Origin: Nostoc sp. JL34
GTDB lineage: Bacteria; Cyanobacteriota; Cyanobacteriia; Cyanobacteriales; Nostocaceae
Assembly: GCF_017114945.1 (NCBI RefSeq)
Contig: NZ_JABXKQ010000011.1
Span: 1-46,898, forward strand
DNA: 46,898 nucleotides
Reading direction: 5' to 3'
The notes under the pieces are model-generated. The model did no database searches. It saw only the letters and a list, made by a program, of their open reading frames with translations, and had not been told where the DNA came from. The number at the start of each line of letters is the position of its first letter. Position 1 is the stretch's first letter. This document shows, one piece after another, positions 44,103 through 46,898 of this stretch. Position numbers and translations under genes: made by a program.

Positions 44103-45506
44103 TTATCTAGGCTTGCGAATTGTACCCTGCCAGCTAATAGTTTGCTTTGCAGAACGTATTCCCAAAGAACGAGTTGCTACGACTTCAATATCAACGTTGA
44201 CACCAGGGCGTAAAGCTTCGTCAGGAATTTTCAGCTTGCCCAAAGCTAGAGTAAAACGGTTATAGTCACGAGTCACAAGTTCGTTGGGAATATCGCCTTC
44301 ATATTCAGTTTTGTAGCCAGAAAAACCGTGCAAGCTATCCTGGGCGCGAAATTTCACGCGAAACTGAGTATTAATGGCATCAGACTTTGCTGCCAAATCA
44401 ACTATTTTTAAGTTGAGGTTTTGTCCGGCATCGGCAAACTCTGCCACCGCTAACCGGGTAACATCTTTTTTAGGAATGGCATGGTTAACAGTAAATGTTG
44501 TTAAGTTAGCCTCACTCTTAGTGCTACCCTCAACCCATAATTCCTCAGAAAAAGTAATTTCTACTTGTTTGTTATCAGTTAAATTTAATGTTACAGCTTG
44601 ATTGCCAAAACTGGTAATGGGTTGTCTTTCTTGCCAAATTATTTGAAAAGTCTCTTCTAGACGCTGTTCAAACTCTCGATAATCATCAGCGATCGCAGCA
44701 CCAGGCGCAAGTAGAGAAGTTGCCCCTATGCGTTGATTCCACTTGTTCTTCGAGAGGTTGAATTGTTTGTTTACCAGTTGCGAAATTGCTAGCTGCACAG
44801 TTGGATTATCATCTGCCAAAGCTTCCTTGCTATTGACAATACTCAAAGTTCCTAAGCGTCCTTGGCTACCATCGCTACCATCACTGCCATCTCGTCCATC
44901 GCTACCGTCACTACATCGATAAACCTTCTCAGTACACTTATAATCAGGGCTACCGGGAGTTCCCTGGCAGGTTTTTACTTCCCATCTCCGTCTGTGACAG
45001 TTACAACCCTCCGTACCGTTGCCACCTCTACCACCGCGCCCGCCTTTTCCACCAGTTGCCCTAATGGAAATGTTTCGTAAATCTGCCAAATTGCTGTAAT
45101 ACACTGTCAGGGAACCACCATTTCCCCCATTTCCTCCTTTGCCACCGTTACCGCCACTACCGCCATCTGGTGCATTTATATCATGGCTGACGCGATCGCG
45201 TTGGGAACCACAGTCAGGTTGATCGCCATATTCCCCGTCTTCCCCGTCTTCACCATCTTTACCCGACAAATCAAGATTCACAGGTGAACCATTGACAAAA
45301 ATATTTTGGTTTTCACCGCTACCACCATCTCTACCCGATCGCCCATCGGTTCCTGTGCGTCCATCTCTGCCATAATTTCTGGCTACTTTATAGTATTCGT
45401 CAGAGGCAACGGCTGGACATAAAACTGAACCAGAGGCAGGCAAAAAGCTAGTAAATAAGCAGAATGTCAGTAGTAGTGGCAGCTTACTCCTAAAACCATT
45501 GTGCAT
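44103..45506 (-). CDS. Secreted collagen-like glycine-rich protein
   Basis: 467 residues. Signal peptide at about 1-34. Five Gly-rich or Gly-X-Y tracts lie in the N-terminal half: about 46-64 (GRDGRTGTDGRSGRDGG), 82-94, 114-132 (GGSGGNGGKGGNGGNGG), 152-165 and 200-219 (DGSDGRDGSDGSDGSQG). Between them is a Cys-rich patch (C99, C168, C170, C180, C191, C198). The C-terminal 250 residues are a beta-rich folded domain of unknown type. The architecture suggests a trimerising extracellular protein, for example of the sheath or surface. It ends 4 bases from the permease end (convergent). I know no named family. Confidence 0.82.
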   Translation of the reverse strand: MHNGFRSKLPLLLTFCLFTSFLPASGSVLCPAVASDEYYKVARNYGRDGRTGTDGRSGRDGGSGENQNIFVNGSPVNLDLSGKDGEDGEDGEYGDQPDCGSQRDRVSHDINAPDGGSGGNGGKGGNGGNGGSLTVYYSNLADLRNISIRATGGKGGRGGRGGNGTEGCNCHRRRWEVKTCQGTPGSPDYKCTEKVYRCSDGSDGRDGSDGSDGSQGRLGTLSIVNSKEALADDNPTVQLAISQLVNKQFNLSKNKWNQRIGATSLLAPGAAIADDYREFEQRLEETFQIIWQERQPITSFGNQAVTLNLTDNKQVEITFSEELWVEGSTKSEANLTTFTVNHAIPKKDVTRLAVAEFADAGQNLNLKIVDLAAKSDAINTQFRVKFRAQDSLHGFSGYKTEYEGDIPNELVTRDYNRFTLALGKLKIPDEALRPGVNVDIEVVATRSLGIRSAKQTISWQGTIRKPR

Positions 45507-45629
45507 CTAGTTACACCTAAAACTTTACTTGGATTATCTACTCCTGACGCTGATTTTCAACAATTTGCTCCCCTTTATTCATTGATATGCCAAAATTGTC
45601 GCCCATTTGGAAATAATTTGAAAGATTCA

Positions 45630-45660
45630 GATCCCCGACTTCTTCAAGAAGTCAGGAATC
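45630..45660. repeat. Imperfect 13-bp hairpin, interspersed
   Basis: GATCCCCGACTTC and GAAGTCAGGAATC, loop TTCAA. It is the hairpin core of the element at 43011 without its terminal repeats. It lies 3 bases past the stop of the reductase gene and may be its terminator on the minus strand. Confidence 0.65.
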
Positions 45661-45663
45661 TTT

Positions 45664-46686
45664 TTAAGCTGCCGTTGGGTCGTCATTGACCTTAACAATC
45701 AACTTGCCAAAATTATCACCTCGAAGTAAACCGATGAATGCAGCAGGAGCCTTCTCTAAACCATCAGCTACATCTTCTCTATACTTGAGTTGACCAGACT
45801 GTAACCATCCAGAAACATCATGTAAAAAATCGTTAAATCGATGTTGGTAATCGCCAACTAAAAAACCTTTAATCAAAGCCCGTTTGACTAGCAATGGTCT
45901 TAAATTAGGCCCTGGTGGAGTAGATGTAGCGTTATACTCCGAAATCAAACCTACTAGTGGAATTCTGGCCCCAAGGTTGATCTGCTGCAACACAGCTTCT
46001 AAAATTACACCTGCTGTATTATCATAGTAAACATCAATGCCATTAGGAGCAGCTTCTTTGAGCGCTGAATCAAGTTCTTGAGTTTTGCGATTAATGCCAA
46101 CATCAAAACCTAATTCCTTAACTATATAATCCCGCTTATCGTTACTCCCAACAATTCCTACTACTCGCGCACCTTTAATTTTGGCGATTTGACCTACTAC
46201 CGCACCCACAGCACCAGAAGCAGCTGAAACCACAACAGTTTCACCTTCTTTCGGTTGACCGATATCAAGTAAAGCAGCATAAGCAGTCAGACCAGGCATA
46301 CCCAGTACACCTAAACTATAGGATAAAGGTGCTTGAGTGGGATCAAGTTTACGCAGTGTTTCACCTTTAGATACAGCATAAGTTTGCCAACCATTACCAC
46401 TAAGAACAAAATCCCCTACTTGAAATTGAGGATGATTTGATTTAATTACTTGACTGACTGTACCACCGACAATAACTGAACCCAATTCTATTGATGCAGC
46501 ATAAGACTTACCTGCACTAATGCGACCACGCATATAAGGGTCAAGAGATAGATAAATGGTGCGGCTAAGAATTTCGCCTTCACCTGGTTCGGGAGTTGGT
46601 GTTTCTACTAGAGCAAAATCATTCTCTTTTGGTTCGCCAACGGGACGACTTTTAAGGATAATTTGTTTATTAATTAAATCAGACAT
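45664..46686 (-). CDS. NADP-dependent alkenal/enone reductase (MDR superfamily, PTGR/LTB4DH-like)
   Basis: 340 residues, a zinc-independent medium-chain reductase. The N-terminal half has SLDPYMRGRISAGKSYA, the usual motif of the leukotriene B4 dehydrogenase/prostaglandin reductase branch. The Rossmann motif SAASGAVGAVVGQIAK lies at 154-169, and GLISEYNA further on. It reduces alpha,beta-unsaturated carbonyls with NADPH, probably detoxifying lipid-peroxidation aldehydes. AGAGGAAAATAACTG precedes the ATG. It stands far from the oxidoreductase cluster at the left, so any functional connection is speculative. Confidence 0.9.
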   Translation of the reverse strand: MSDLINKQIILKSRPVGEPKENDFALVETPTPEPGEGEILSRTIYLSLDPYMRGRISAGKSYAASIELGSVIVGGTVSQVIKSNHPQFQVGDFVLSGNGWQTYAVSKGETLRKLDPTQAPLSYSLGVLGMPGLTAYAALLDIGQPKEGETVVVSAASGAVGAVVGQIAKIKGARVVGIVGSNDKRDYIVKELGFDVGINRKTQELDSALKEAAPNGIDVYYDNTAGVILEAVLQQINLGARIPLVGLISEYNATSTPPGPNLRPLLVKRALIKGFLVGDYQHRFNDFLHDVSGWLQSGQLKYREDVADGLEKAPAAFIGLLRGDNFGKLIVKVNDDPTAA

Positions 46687-46835
46687 CAGTTATTTTCCTC
46701 TAAATTAATCTGACCATTTATGAGTATACAGATGTGTGCAAGCATTCCGAAAATATAGAAATCCGATTTGATTCCTGAAAAAATCTAAGTATATGTAGTG
46801 GCGTGCATGGCAAGCAAAAAAATTGTGCATGAGAT

Positions 46836-46898
46836 GTAGGTTGGGTGGAGCGGAGCGCAACCCAACAGATATCAGGATGTTGGGTTACGCAAAGCCTC
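46836..46898. repeat. Interspersed repeat, GTAGGTTGGGT...ACCCAACA type
   Basis: GTAGGTTGGGTGGAGCGGAG to CAACCCAACA (46836-46867) is a hairpin-forming repeat; another TGTTGGGTTACGC piece follows to the window end. The same style appears at 8271-8340. The window stops inside it. Confidence 0.6.

Overview
The window looks like chromosomal DNA of a filamentous, Nostoc-type cyanobacterium. The sequence-level reasons are the many GCGATCGC (HIP1) octamers, the heptanucleotide and octanucleotide short tandem repeats between genes, small palindromic intergenic elements, and genes such as ndhD, an rbp RNA-binding protein followed by rpsU, an apocarotenoid oxygenase and several zinc-ribbon Ser/Thr kinases. 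No rRNA, tRNA, CRISPR array or complete insertion sequence was seen. Base composition is moderately AT-rich with no abrupt shift.

Region 1 (about 270-10870) is an oxidative gene cluster built around a divergent intergenic region (5349-6042). Leftward run an Old Yellow Enzyme-type flavin oxidoreductase, two tandem paralogous di-heme cytochromes c, a small four-helix membrane protein and the beginning of a catalase-family-like gene that is broken off. Rightward run a secreted di-heme cytochrome with the size and heme spacing of rubber oxygenase RoxA, a lipase-like hydrolase and a short-chain dehydrogenase. Together they could free, oxygenate and reduce a polyunsaturated lipid or polyisoprenoid. 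This is the best candidate for an undescribed system in the window, but the function is inferred.

Region 2 (about 11000-33150) is mostly housekeeping and regulatory: radC, a phosphoribulokinase-like paralogue lacking the P-loop cysteine, homoserine kinase (thrB), ndhD, a NarL-type response regulator opposite a receiver-histidine kinase hybrid, CsbD, a SMI1/KNR4 protein, a TPR protein, rbp-rpsU, a kinase, a pentapeptide-repeat protein, an M20 amidohydrolase, a hemerythrin-domain protein, and a kinase followed by an anchored receptor-like binding protein.

Region 3 (about 33700-42350) is rearranged. A DUF4157/DUF922 putative metalloprotease is fused in frame to the N-terminus of an IS5-type transposase. 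A carotenoid oxygenase follows. Then comes a polyol-utilisation locus (SorC regulator, SDR dehydrogenase, mannitol-type dehydrogenase, xylulokinase) whose ABC transporter has collapsed to the first 51 codons of the binding protein joined to the last 86 codons of the ATPase. Two 33-bp sites with the same architecture precede the regulator and the divergent promoter region, and probably bind the SorC regulator.

Region 4 (about 42500-46898) holds a small conserved hypothetical gene, a MITE-like element, an orphan and shortened ABC permease, a secreted collagen-like Gly-rich protein and an NADP-dependent enone/alkenal reductase. A 35-bp interspersed repeat has entered two coding sequences in frame (TPR protein and xylulokinase).
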